Shown: in pieces, positions 1-6,625 of the stretch
Numbering within the stretch: the first letter of the stretch is position 1
Layout: each line of letters opens with the position of its first letter
NCBI GenBank assembly: GCA_017559045.1
Contig: JAFYTB010000132.1
Coordinates: forward strand, 1-12,000
DNA: 12,000 bases
Direction of reading: 5' to 3'
Origin: Eggerthellaceae bacterium
Lineage (GTDB): Bacteria > Actinomycetota > Coriobacteriia > Coriobacteriales > Eggerthellaceae
Program-made: the position numbers and the translations under genes
Notes under the pieces: generated by a model
Database searches by the model: none
What the model was told of the DNA's origin: nothing
Seen by the model: only the letters and a program-made list of their open reading frames with translations

Positions 1-1
1 A

Positions 2-160
2 GGTGGTATCTGCATGATGGATCCCGGCATGCTCACGGACATGGTCGGCGTCGTGCTCATTGCGGCCCTTACCGCCACCCAGTTCCTGCTTGGCAAGCGC
101 CATAAGAACGATCCGGGCAATCCGGAGCCTGCACTTCAAGAAGCTCCGGCCGCAGCATAG
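2..160 (+). CDS. C-terminal end of a membrane protein, probably fused TRAP transporter permease (partial)
   Basis: An open frame enters from the left edge and stops with TAG at 158-160, giving the last 52 residues. They contain a D-P-G-M-L-T-D-M-V-G stretch leading into one hydrophobic helix, then a basic and Pro/Ala-rich cytoplasmic-looking tail (K-R-H-K-N ... E-A-P-A-A-A). The pattern 'short loop with P-G, then T-D-hydrophobic-G, then a last helix' resembles the C-terminus of the fused 4TM/12TM permeases of TAXI-type TRAP transporters, which import carboxylates or amino acids with an extracytoplasmic binding protein. The assignment rests on a short segment and could be wrong; a different polytopic membrane protein is possible. 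The gene is closed by a strong intrinsic terminator about 40 bases downstream, so it is transcriptionally separate from the convergent gadCB operon. Confidence 0.45.
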   Translation, partial: GGICMMDPGMLTDMVGVVLIAALTATQFLLGKRHKNDPGNPEPALQEAPAAA

Positions 161-196
161 GCTCTCTTAAAAAGCCGATGCATTAGCCTGACGCAC

Positions 197-235
197 AAAG
201 GCGACCCACCACAACAACGGCGGGTCGCCTTTTTC
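197..235 (+). terminator. Intrinsic terminator after the partial membrane-protein gene
   Basis: An 11-bp perfect stem is formed by 197-207 (AAAGGCGACCC) and 222-232 (GGGTCGCCTTT), with a 14-base loop and a run of five T at 230-234. It ends the plus-strand gene that stops at 160. Read on the minus strand the same hairpin is followed by only three T, so it may also act as a weaker back-stop for transcripts running out of gadB. Confidence 0.85.
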
Positions 236-311
236 TATGCACTGCATTCAGCAAACGTAGCCTGGATCAACCATACGAGCCAGACCAATCACGCATTCGC
301 CGTCGCTCGTC

Positions 312-332
312 GGTTGCGCAATTCTCGCAACC
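312..332 (-). other. Hairpin directly after the gadB stop codon
   Basis: GGTTGCG at 312-318 and CGCAACC at 326-332 form a perfect 7-bp stem with a 7-base loop, starting 2 bases after the gadB stop codon (335-337). No T-run follows on the minus strand, so it is not a classical intrinsic terminator. It may stabilise the 3' end of the gadCB transcript, or work with the bidirectional-looking hairpin at 197-232. Confidence 0.45.
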
Positions 333-334
333 CC

Positions 335-1771
335 CTATCGGCCACTATGGTCAAAGTGCGCCTTCTGCTGCGCCTTCTTCGGGGATGCACCAGCATCGCC
401 TTGCGCAATTTCATCCAAGTGCGCGATCTCAGCCTTCATGTCACGAATGAACTTGATAGCAAGCGCCATGGAAAGATCGGCTCGGCAAACGATACGCTGG
501 CACGTTACATCCTGCATATCGGGAGGCAAGGGGTATGCGGGAATCTGCCAGCCATGCATGCGAAGTCGATCGTCGAGGTCATAAAGCGTCCAGCTCTTCT
601 CAACGCCGTCAGCCAAACGCCAGCACAGGATCGGGATCTCCGTAGCTTCTTCAAGCATTGTGAAGATACCCATACCCTTGATTTCTTCCACCAGATAGCG
701 CGCAACATCCATCGTCCTCTGATGGATCTCAGTGAATCCGGCTCGGCCATTGCGCATAAGCACGTAGTACTGAGCAACGATCTGAGCGGCACTGCGGCTG
801 AAGTTGATGGCCATGGTGGCCTCTTCCCCACCAAGGTAGCTCACCCAGAAGATCAGGTCCTCCGGCAGCGCCTCCTTCGAGCGCCATACAATCCATCCGA
901 TTCCGGGATACACAAGACCGTACTTGTGACCACTTGTGCTGATCGACCACACGTTCTCGAGACGGAAGTCCCATTTCAGATCGGGCTCAAGGAAGGGCGC
1001 GACCATTGCTCCCGATGCCCCATCAACATGAATGCGAACCGGCACTGCCGCGGTGCGGTTGTACTCAGCAATGAGCGCATCGAGTCCCGCTACGTCGTCG
1101 TATCGACCCGTATACGTGATACCGAGAATAGCCACTACGCCGATGGTGTGATCATCAACATAGTCCATTACCGTATCCAGATTCAGCGTCAGGTGGTTCT
1201 CGTCCATAGGAACGCAGCGCATCTCAATATCCCAATAGCGAGCAAATTTCTCCCAGCAAACCTGATAACCAGAAGAGATCACGAGGTTGGGACGCTGCTC
1301 GGAATACACGTCGATGCCCGCCTCCTTCGCAAGCTCCTTCCAGCGGAAGAGCATACCCAGGCCACCCAGCATGCATGCCTCCGAAGATCCAACCGTAGAA
1401 GTTCCCATAGGATGCTCTTCTTTGCGAGCGTTCCAGAGATCCCCGATCATCGCCACGCAACGATTCTCCAGGTCGGCAGTCATGGGATACTCGTCTTTGT
1501 CGATGGCGTTCTTCTCAAGCGTTTCGCTCATAAGCTGAACAGCTTCGGGTTCCATGTAGGTCTGCACGAAGGTGCACAGATTCTGATGCGCATTGCCCTC
1601 AGTGGACAGGTACTCGCGGATCATCTCCGCCGCAACCTGCGGTGCAACGGGGCTCTTACCCAAACGTTCAACCGGCATTCCCTCATCGGATGCCACTGTT
1701 CCGAAAATCGGGCTTGCAGCTCCCGTGCGCTTATTCATGTACTCGACGCTCTTTTTATTCATCTCAACCAT
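335..1771 (-). CDS. gadB: Glutamate decarboxylase (PLP-dependent)
   Basis: The product converts L-glutamate to GABA and CO2 in the cytoplasm, consuming a proton. The 478-residue protein is collinear with E. coli GadA/GadB (466 residues). Visible family signatures are G-N-A-H-Q-N-L near residue 60, the T-F pair near 67-68 of the substrate pocket, the phosphate-binding V-G-S-S-E-A-C-M-L-G-G near 127-137, Y-Q-V-C-W with the Gln that stacks on PLP (Q170), H-V-D-G-A-S with the PLP-nitrogen Asp (D250), and S-T-S-G-H-K with the Schiff-base Lys (K283). The tail runs about 20 residues past the alignable end and carries two His (472, 475), possibly replacing the C-terminal His that closes the E. coli enzyme at neutral pH. 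I chose the ATG at 1771 because a GGGAG lies 6 bases upstream; an in-frame ATG at 1792 has no ribosome site and would add 7 residues. It starts 23 bases after gadC stops, so the two are almost certainly cotranscribed. Confidence 0.96.
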   Translation of the reverse strand: MVEMNKKSVEYMNKRTGAASPIFGTVASDEGMPVERLGKSPVAPQVAAEMIREYLSTEGNAHQNLCTFVQTYMEPEAVQLMSETLEKNAIDKDEYPMTADLENRCVAMIGDLWNARKEEHPMGTSTVGSSEACMLGGLGMLFRWKELAKEAGIDVYSEQRPNLVISSGYQVCWEKFARYWDIEMRCVPMDENHLTLNLDTVMDYVDDHTIGVVAILGITYTGRYDDVAGLDALIAEYNRTAAVPVRIHVDGASGAMVAPFLEPDLKWDFRLENVWSISTSGHKYGLVYPGIGWIVWRSKEALPEDLIFWVSYLGGEEATMAINFSRSAAQIVAQYYVLMRNGRAGFTEIHQRTMDVARYLVEEIKGMGIFTMLEEATEIPILCWRLADGVEKSWTLYDLDDRLRMHGWQIPAYPLPPDMQDVTCQRIVCRADLSMALAIKFIRDMKAEIAHLDEIAQGDAGASPKKAQQKAHFDHSGR

Positions 1772-1794
1772 TCGATGCTCCCATCTTTTCATCG

Positions 1795-3405
1795 CTAAAA
1801 CGTAGCGCTTGGCTTGCTTGCTCGAGGCGGGCCGCTAACGCCACTCGGCCTGCCCTTCTCGATCTTGGGCTTGGCCTTTCCATCCCAATGACTGCGCAGG
1901 GCATAGATCACGAAGGGAATAGCCACCGAAACCACGAACGAGATTGCCAGGGTGATTTCGTAGACCTTGTTTGCACTTGAACTGAGATCCGACGAGGGGA
2001 AGAAAGAGATGACCAGCGTTGCTGCGGTCATGAACATACCGACACCGGCAACGATAAGCTTGAAGGGGGTTCCGCCGGGGAGCTGGAACGAACGCTCGAG
2101 ATCACGATGCTTGAGCACCAGCTTGAAATAGGCGAAGAAGAACAGCACGTATGCCACGAGGTAGATGACAACCGTCAAACCAATAGCGGTCAGGTACGCA
2201 ACAGAAGAGCTGGATCCACCCGAAAGCGCCATTGAGCCGCAAAGCACCGCATCCCAGAAGGTGACCAGCACTGCCTGGATGATGACCGTTTTCACGTTGA
2301 CGCCATGCTTGTTGAGCTTCGCAAAGCTCGGCGGAATAATTCCGTCTTGCGCCGCATTGAGCAGAGCACGAGAAGGACCAACGATCCATGCCGAGATCTC
2401 CGCCAAGACACCAAGCGCCAGAAGCAGAGCGACGGCAAACACAATCCAGCCCATCTGGAAATGAGTGGCGAAGATCGCCTTGAAAGCCTCGATGACGCCG
2501 TAGCTCATATTGCCGTCGAGCGTCGATGCCGGCAGCGTGGTCGCAACCGCCATGCCACCAATGGCATCAAGGGCGATGGCCAACACACATAGCACGATCA
2601 TGGCAAGCGGGTAGTTGCGGCTCGGATTCTCCAGCTCATTGATATGCGAAGCCGACGCCTCAATACCCATATACGCAAGGATGAACGAAGCGAAGATCAC
2701 GAGCGTATCGACCTTCGTGAAATCGGGAATGACGCTGCTGACGCTCAGATGCAGGTTCAGCTGTGATGCGCCACCCGTTACAAAGTAGGCAATAAGGCCA
2801 ACCAGCAGGATGCAAACCGGAAGCACGATACCGCCGACAAAGCCGATCTTGGAAATCTTCGCAGTAAGCTTCGTGCCGCCCAACTGCGTAAGCGTCAGCG
2901 CCCACACGATGATGGCAACACCGAAGAACATCACCAGCGGATCCTTATAGAGCGCATCCCATTTCACGACGTAGCTGAACGCAGCCAGAATGAAGAAGGC
3001 CATGGTGACAAAGCCAACCGTAATCTGGAACCACTGATAGAAGAGCGCCGCAAAGCCCCATCGCTGGCCGAGCATCTTTCCTACCCACGCGTAGATACCG
3101 CCTGATTCCCATCCCTTGACCGTCGCCATTTCTGCAGCGCACATAGCAACTGGCAAAAACCACAGCACACCGCCGACAACGAGGAAGAACACGAGATGAA
3201 GGCCAGAAGATGCAAACGTCGGATACTCGTACACCGTCATGACCATCGAGGCCGTGATGGCGAAGAACCCAAAGAATGTCAAAGCGTGGGTAACGGACCC
3301 TCCGCCCGACTTTGCCACTGGCGTACCAGCGGACGCACCCGTTGCGGCAGAGCTCGTTCCACCGCGAACACGTGCCGGCATCGCCTTCTTGTTCAATTCA
3401 GCCAT
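1795..3405 (-). CDS. gadC: Glutamate/GABA antiporter of the APC superfamily
   Basis: This is an inner-membrane exchanger that brings in glutamate and exports the GABA made by GadB, completing glutamate-dependent acid resistance. The 536-residue protein has about 12 hydrophobic segments. It carries the APC-type block around residues 89-115 (P-V-A-M-C-A-A-E-M-A-T ... G-G-I-Y-A-W-V), the G-I-E-A-S-A-S-H-I-N-E-L-E-N-P segment in mid-protein, and G-P-S-R-A-L-L-N-A-A-Q-D-G further on, all typical of GadC. A Gly/Ala/Ser-rich N-terminal extension of about 35 residues precedes the first helix. The C-terminal tail (H-W-D-G-K ... P-S-A-T-F) is polar and basic, where E. coli GadC (511 residues) has its pH-sensing C-plug. 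I chose the ATG at 3405: AGGAG sits 7 bases upstream. A start at 3432 would add 9 residues without a ribosome site. gadC is the first gene of the operon, as in Lactococcus gadCB. Confidence 0.93.
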   Translation of the reverse strand: MAELNKKAMPARVRGGTSSAATGASAGTPVAKSGGGSVTHALTFFGFFAITASMVMTVYEYPTFASSGLHLVFFLVVGGVLWFLPVAMCAAEMATVKGWESGGIYAWVGKMLGQRWGFAALFYQWFQITVGFVTMAFFILAAFSYVVKWDALYKDPLVMFFGVAIIVWALTLTQLGGTKLTAKISKIGFVGGIVLPVCILLVGLIAYFVTGGASQLNLHLSVSSVIPDFTKVDTLVIFASFILAYMGIEASASHINELENPSRNYPLAMIVLCVLAIALDAIGGMAVATTLPASTLDGNMSYGVIEAFKAIFATHFQMGWIVFAVALLLALGVLAEISAWIVGPSRALLNAAQDGIIPPSFAKLNKHGVNVKTVIIQAVLVTFWDAVLCGSMALSGGSSSSVAYLTAIGLTVVIYLVAYVLFFFAYFKLVLKHRDLERSFQLPGGTPFKLIVAGVGMFMTAATLVISFFPSSDLSSSANKVYEITLAISFVVSVAIPFVIYALRSHWDGKAKPKIEKGRPSGVSGPPRASKPSATF

Positions 3406-3480
3406 GGCGAAACTCCTTCCCGTAGGAAACAAGCGCCCACTCCTTGCAAGCAGAGCAGACGCCTAAGACGAAACAGCAAG

Positions 3481-3521
3481 GTTGTATCACGGCAAAATTG
3501 CCGCTTTTCGCCTAGCCTAGG
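3481..3521 (-). promoter_or_regulatory. Candidate gadCB promoter with two inverted repeats
   Basis: Reading the minus strand, a TGA-TACAAC element (-10 at 3481-3486, extended by TG at 3488-3489) lies about 76 bases upstream of the gadC start. Directly upstream, 3490-3503 is an inverted repeat, CGGCAA-AA-TTGCCG on the plus strand, occupying the space between -10 and -35. A second inverted repeat, CCTAG-C-CTAGG, lies at 3511-3521. There is no good -35 hexamer at 17 bases, which suits an extended -10 or an activator-dependent promoter. A repressor bound to the first repeat would block RNA polymerase. The repeats are seen; the operator role is inference. Confidence 0.4.
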
Positions 3522-3618
3522 AAGGTCATTCGCCCGTGCCCGTTATGTCGGAAAGATGAAAAGAAAGTGGCTGTTTGTCGCGAATCGCACCGAGCGATCA
3601 TGCCCCGCCAAAACGCGG

Positions 3619-3624
3619 TACAAT
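3619..3624 (+). promoter_or_regulatory. Candidate -10 element for the DUF2974 gene
   Basis: TACAAT lies 41 bases upstream of the chosen ATG at 3666, a good distance for a short leader carrying AGAGGA at 3654-3659. The hexamer 17 bases upstream (3596-3601, GATCAT) is a poor -35, so confidence is limited. This promoter would be divergent from the gadCB promoter about 135 bases away. Confidence 0.35.
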
Positions 3625-3665
3625 CGAAGGCAGTTCGATCGCAGACCCAAGCGAGAGGAAACATC

Positions 3666-5009
3666 ATGCCCAACATCATCGACTACCTCGAGCATCGATT
3701 CGAAACCTTCGACGAGGAACCCTTCAACATGGTCGATGCAGCTATCCTCTCTCAAATCTGCATGGTTCGCGGCAAGGGCGTCATTCCTCCCCTCAAGGAG
3801 CGCCAATCGTTCGCCGACGTATTCACCGTGTTGAGAAACGCTCTCTCGGCCAGCCAAAAGCCGGCAAGCTTCATCGAGCTGCTGAAGGCCGAGCACTTCG
3901 CCGACATGTTCACCGGCCTTGACCCCGCTCGCATCAAGAACTGCTTGTTTGCCGTCGCTGCATCGCCGCGCTTCCGCGACATGTGCGTCCGCGATTACCT
4001 GAGTCTTTTCGACACGCGCATGGAAATGCAGTTCGCAGCCATGACCTTTGTGCAGAAAGACGACTTCGCCGTCATCACCTTCCGCGGCACCGACGCCTCC
4101 ATCACGGGATGGAAAGAAGACTTCAATATGGCCTACGCCGCGCCCGTCCCTGCTCAGGAGCAGGCTCTCCGTTATCTTGAAGCAGTTGCGCCACGCCTGC
4201 CGAAGCGTCTGATCATCAACGGCCACTCGAAGGGCGGCAATCTCGCCGAATACGCCGCGCTCAAGGCGCCGAAAGATATCCAAAATCGCATCGAGGTGGT
4301 CTACAACCTTGATGGTCCGGGCTTCAAGGAAAACATGTTCTCGACTGAGGACTACGCGCCCGTCATCGACCGCATCATCAAGATCGTTCCCGAGGACTCC
4401 ATCATCGGCATCCTGCTTCACTCTCCCGTGCCGCATTACGCAGTCGCAAGCAAAGCCCGAGGATTCAGCCAACATAGCGTTTTCAATTGGGAGATCGCAC
4501 TGAACGAGGCGAGCGAAGAGAACGGCATCGCTCTTGCTAAGACCCTCGGAGAGAACGAGCGCGAAAGCCATGCGGAAAGCGACGAAATCAATTACTCCGA
4601 CCTTTTGGCATTTAGCTTCGAAAGCGTGGGCGATATCTCGTCTTCGTCTTCGTTCACGAGCGAAGTGCTGAAGCGCTGGCTGGAAAACTATAACGATGAG
4701 GAGCGCGGCACCATCGTCGAATCCATCTTCAACGCAATTGAGGCCACCGGTGCCGACGACGTGCTCGATTTGTTCTCGGGCGGTCCCCGTACGGTTACGA
4801 TGTTCAGAGATGCTGCAGCCAATCTGAAGGATGGCGACAGAGATTTCATGCTGCAGGCAGGCCGCGTTTTTGCGGAAGAAGCCTCGCAACTGGCAACCGA
4901 GCGCATGGGAAAGGCGACTGCGCAGGGCATGCTAACCGGTGCCGCAAAGATTGCCCAGGTAATCGAAAACGCAACGGCAAGCCGACGTCTGATCCGAGAA
5001 GAAAATTAA
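3666..5009 (+). CDS. Mbeg1-like alpha/beta hydrolase (DUF2974 family)
   Basis: The 447-residue predicted cytoplasmic protein has the hallmarks of the DUF2974/Mbeg1-like family, lipase-like serine hydrolases of unknown substrate. The N-terminus (N-I-I-D-Y-L near 3-8, then E-E-P-F-N-M-V-D-A near 17-25) is characteristic. V-I-T-F-R-G-T-D at 136-143 is the strand and oxyanion-hole region. G-H-S-K-G-G-N-L-A at 186-194 is the nucleophile elbow, with Ser188 as probable nucleophile, and N-L-D-G-P-G-F at 214-220 supplies a candidate acid. The third triad member is probably a His in 257-270 (P-H-Y or Q-H-S). The last third (about 280-447) is Glu-rich and helical, with a Ser run at 325-329. There is no signal peptide or membrane segment. 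I used the ATG at 3666 because of AGAGGA 6 bases upstream and because family members start here; the frame is open back to 3567. It stands alone, divergent from gadCB and convergent with the SRP RNA. A lipase or peptidase-like role is possible but unproven. Confidence 0.85.
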   Translation: MPNIIDYLEHRFETFDEEPFNMVDAAILSQICMVRGKGVIPPLKERQSFADVFTVLRNALSASQKPASFIELLKAEHFADMFTGLDPARIKNCLFAVAASPRFRDMCVRDYLSLFDTRMEMQFAAMTFVQKDDFAVITFRGTDASITGWKEDFNMAYAAPVPAQEQALRYLEAVAPRLPKRLIINGHSKGGNLAEYAALKAPKDIQNRIEVVYNLDGPGFKENMFSTEDYAPVIDRIIKIVPEDSIIGILLHSPVPHYAVASKARGFSQHSVFNWEIALNEASEENGIALAKTLGENERESHAESDEINYSDLLAFSFESVGDISSSSSFTSEVLKRWLENYNDEERGTIVESIFNAIEATGADDVLDLFSGGPRTVTMFRDAAANLKDGDRDFMLQAGRVFAEEASQLATERMGKATAQGMLTGAAKIAQVIENATASRRLIREEN

Positions 5010-5030
5010 AAAGGCGCCCGAGTCGGCGCC
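5008..5030 (-). terminator. Intrinsic terminator of the SRP RNA gene
   Basis: GGCGCC at 5013-5018 pairs with GGCGCC at 5025-5030 (6 GC pairs, 6-base loop). On the minus strand it is followed by a run of five T (plus-strand A at 5008-5012). It lies 9 bases beyond the closing stem of the SRP RNA. The T-run overlaps the TAA stop codon (5007-5009) of the convergent hydrolase gene. Confidence 0.75.
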
Positions 5031-5038
5031 AAAACAAA

Positions 5039-5145
5039 AGTATCCCGGATAGGCAGGGTCGCTCGCCAGCGGTCCCTTATGGCTGCTTCCTCCCGGACCT
5101 GACCAGGTTCGGAACTTGGCGCCGCCCCGGCCCATCCGAGATACT
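5039..5145 (-). ncRNA. ffs: Small bacterial signal recognition particle RNA (4.5S-type)
   Basis: The minus strand carries the near-invariant SRP domain IV: GGTCAGGTCC, a GGGA tetraloop (plus-strand 5091-5094; GGAA in E. coli, still GNRA), then GGAAGCAGCC. These form the internal loop bound by the Ffh M domain. The ends pair over about 11 bp: plus-strand AGTATC-C-CGGAT (5039-5050) with ATCCG-A-GATACT (5134-5145), interrupted by one mismatch, so the RNA is about 107 nt. It is a single hairpin of the Gram-negative and actinobacterial type without an Alu domain. With Ffh and FtsY it targets membrane proteins cotranslationally. Ends are placed from the stem and may differ by a few bases after processing. 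Confidence 0.95.
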
Positions 5146-5163
5146 CTCATCAAACGAGCAAAC

Positions 5164-5169
5164 AGTATA
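5164..5169 (-). promoter_or_regulatory. Candidate -10 element of the SRP RNA promoter
   Basis: The minus strand reads TATACT at 5169-5164, a 5-of-6 match to TATAAT. Transcription would start around 5157, roughly 12 bases before the mature 5' end, consistent with 5' trimming. I see no convincing -35 hexamer at 16-18 bases. Confidence 0.35.
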
Positions 5170-5277
5170 AACCAAAGCTACGCAGCCGAGCACCACTATA
5201 TTTCAATTTCCCTCATTGCCTCATTCGTGTTCTTCTTCGAAGGCAGCATGCACGGCCAACACGGCGCGCAAACAACT

Positions 5278-5286
5278 TGCTACAAT
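5278..5286 (+). promoter_or_regulatory. Candidate extended -10 promoter for the serine hydrolase gene
   Basis: TGC-TACAAT at 5278-5286 is an extended -10 element (TGn plus a 5-of-6 hexamer) with no recognisable -35. It predicts a start near 5293 and a leader of about 108 bases before the ATG at 5401. It supports a start at 5401, because earlier in-frame start codons near 5116 would lie upstream of the transcript. Confidence 0.4.
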
Positions 5287-5400
5287 CTCGGCAACAGCAA
5301 AAGCGATATAAACAAAAACACGGCGTTCGCGCGGCCGCCCAAAGCAGCCAGCGAGCTCCTCCTGAAACGCACACAGAAACGAAGCATCATGGAGCCCAGA

Positions 5401-6492
5401 ATGTCCTCATCGCGCACTGGAACAGCCGCCTTTGTCGTCCTGTTCTTCACTATTGCCCTCAGCATCACGCTCGCCTGCGTGGGCTTCATTCAGAATGCAC
5501 CTCTTCCCACAACCGGCGACGAAAGTCCGGCTACCTCGAGCGAAGCCGTTTCAGCAAAACCCCAGTTCACCGTAGGCGAAGCCGAATACATTCCAGAACC
5601 CGAGCCTGAACCAGAGCCGGATCCGAAACCCGAATCACTCGCCTACCTCGCCACCAACTCTGACATCCTGAGCATCTCCTCCAGCAAGGATCCCATCAGC
5701 TTTGCACTCGCCGATGGCGACAGCGCCCCCACATTGAGCGACGACGCCAGCACCAGCATCACCTCCACCATGACCAAACTGCTTGGCGAAGATCGTGTCG
5801 GAGGTTTTCTGCTCATCGATCTCGAGACTGGTCGAGGTGTTGTCAGCGGAGCTGACGAGCGCGTGTTCGGTGCAAGTGCGATTAAAGCCCCGTTCGTTCA
5901 TTTCATGTGCGAGCGTTGGCTCGATGCAGGAAAAGCGTCTCTCGACGACAAAGTCACCGTCGACGACAAGGAGATGACGCTCAAAGAAGCCATCGAAGAC
6001 GCCGTCATCAAATCTGGCAATGACAGCTACAAAATGCTTTTCAATACCTACAATTCCGGCTGGAGTACCTGGCTTCAAAGCATGGGCATAAGCGGGAAGA
6101 TCGATCCCTGGGAACGCAACCCCAGCTACACCGCGCGCGAATCGGCCGTTATGTGGCTTGAGATCTATCGCTACATCAGCGAAGAAGCATCCGCCGACAA
6201 CCATGCCGAATGGCTTGGCAGCATGATCTCGAGCACGCAAGTCTCCTTCATGAGGCACGCCATTGCCGACAACAATATCAAGGTCGCCAGCAAACCTGGA
6301 TGGTACGCTACGCCAGAGGGATCTGAGTACAAAATGGACGGATTCTGCGAAGCGGGCATCATCAACGAAGATGGCCACTGCTACCTGCTCACCCTCATGA
6401 CCGACGTCGCATACAAGGGTGCCCTTGAGGATGAGTTCGAAAACGTCATTCAAGCCATCTGGGCAGCTCGAAGCGATTTCGCCACCAAATAA
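5401..6492 (+). CDS. Membrane-anchored or secreted class-A beta-lactamase-like serine hydrolase
   Basis: The 363-residue protein begins with a short polar start and one hydrophobic segment (about residues 8-30), a signal peptide or anchor; C26 has no convincing lipobox. A low-complexity linker follows, including Pro-Glu/Asp/Lys repeats at 65-79, and then a penicillin-recognising domain from about 120 to the end. Visible catalytic motifs are S-A-I-K at 159-162 (nucleophile Ser and base Lys), S-G-N at 205-207 (the SDN-like motif) and K-P-G-W at 298-301 in place of the usual K-T/S-G. There is no obvious E-x-x-x-N omega-loop Glu, so it may be a peptidoglycan-active enzyme or non-catalytic sensor rather than a true beta-lactamase. 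I chose the ATG at 5401 for the GGAG at 5391-5394 (spacing 6); ATG at 5389 lacks one. The frame is open back to 5116 but that part crosses the SRP RNA and is unlikely to be coding. No resistance claim should be made from sequence alone. Confidence 0.82.
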   Translation: MSSSRTGTAAFVVLFFTIALSITLACVGFIQNAPLPTTGDESPATSSEAVSAKPQFTVGEAEYIPEPEPEPEPDPKPESLAYLATNSDILSISSSKDPISFALADGDSAPTLSDDASTSITSTMTKLLGEDRVGGFLLIDLETGRGVVSGADERVFGASAIKAPFVHFMCERWLDAGKASLDDKVTVDDKEMTLKEAIEDAVIKSGNDSYKMLFNTYNSGWSTWLQSMGISGKIDPWERNPSYTARESAVMWLEIYRYISEEASADNHAEWLGSMISSTQVSFMRHAIADNNIKVASKPGWYATPEGSEYKMDGFCEAGIINEDGHCYLLTLMTDVAYKGALEDEFENVIQAIWAARSDFATK

Positions 6493-6571
6493 AGCGCCTA
6501 GGCCAAAAGGGAAACCGCCGACCAGTGCACTCCTGGCTCAAGAGGAATCGCAAGACAAAAGAATCTTTGCC

Positions 6572-6604
6572 AAAAAAAGAGACGCCCCAATAGGGGCGCC
6601 TCTT
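6572..6604 (-). terminator. Intrinsic terminator of aspS
   Basis: Bases 6577-6588 and 6593-6604 form a 12-bp stem (AAGAGGCGCCCC read on the minus strand, with one G-U wobble) and a TATT loop. Seven T follow on the minus strand (plus-strand A at 6572-6578). It lies 22 bases after the aspS stop codon. On the plus strand the hairpin has no U-run, so it would only weakly terminate the convergent serine hydrolase gene. Confidence 0.9.
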
Positions 6605-6625
6605 AGCATCAAAAGTTAAAGGACC

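Noticed and set aside
314..1798. 494-codon open frame on the plus strand, antisense to gadB
   Set aside because: It mirrors the real gadB frame, lacks any recognisable domain and has odd His/Arg-rich composition; it is a by-product of codon bias in the opposite strand.
4637..4652. Tandem TCTTCG repeats in the DUF2974 gene
   Set aside because: Only a few imperfect units coding a Ser run; too short to suggest phase variation, and the frame is intact.
3543..4889. 448-codon open frame on the minus strand opposite the DUF2974 gene
   Set aside because: The plus-strand protein has clear hydrolase motifs and a ribosome site; the antisense frame has neither.
5116..5400. N-terminal extension of the serine hydrolase frame back to 5116
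   Set aside because: It would cross the SRP RNA and its promoter, has no secretion signal at its own start, and lies mostly upstream of the better -10 element. The GGAG-preceded ATG at 5401 starts a proper signal sequence.
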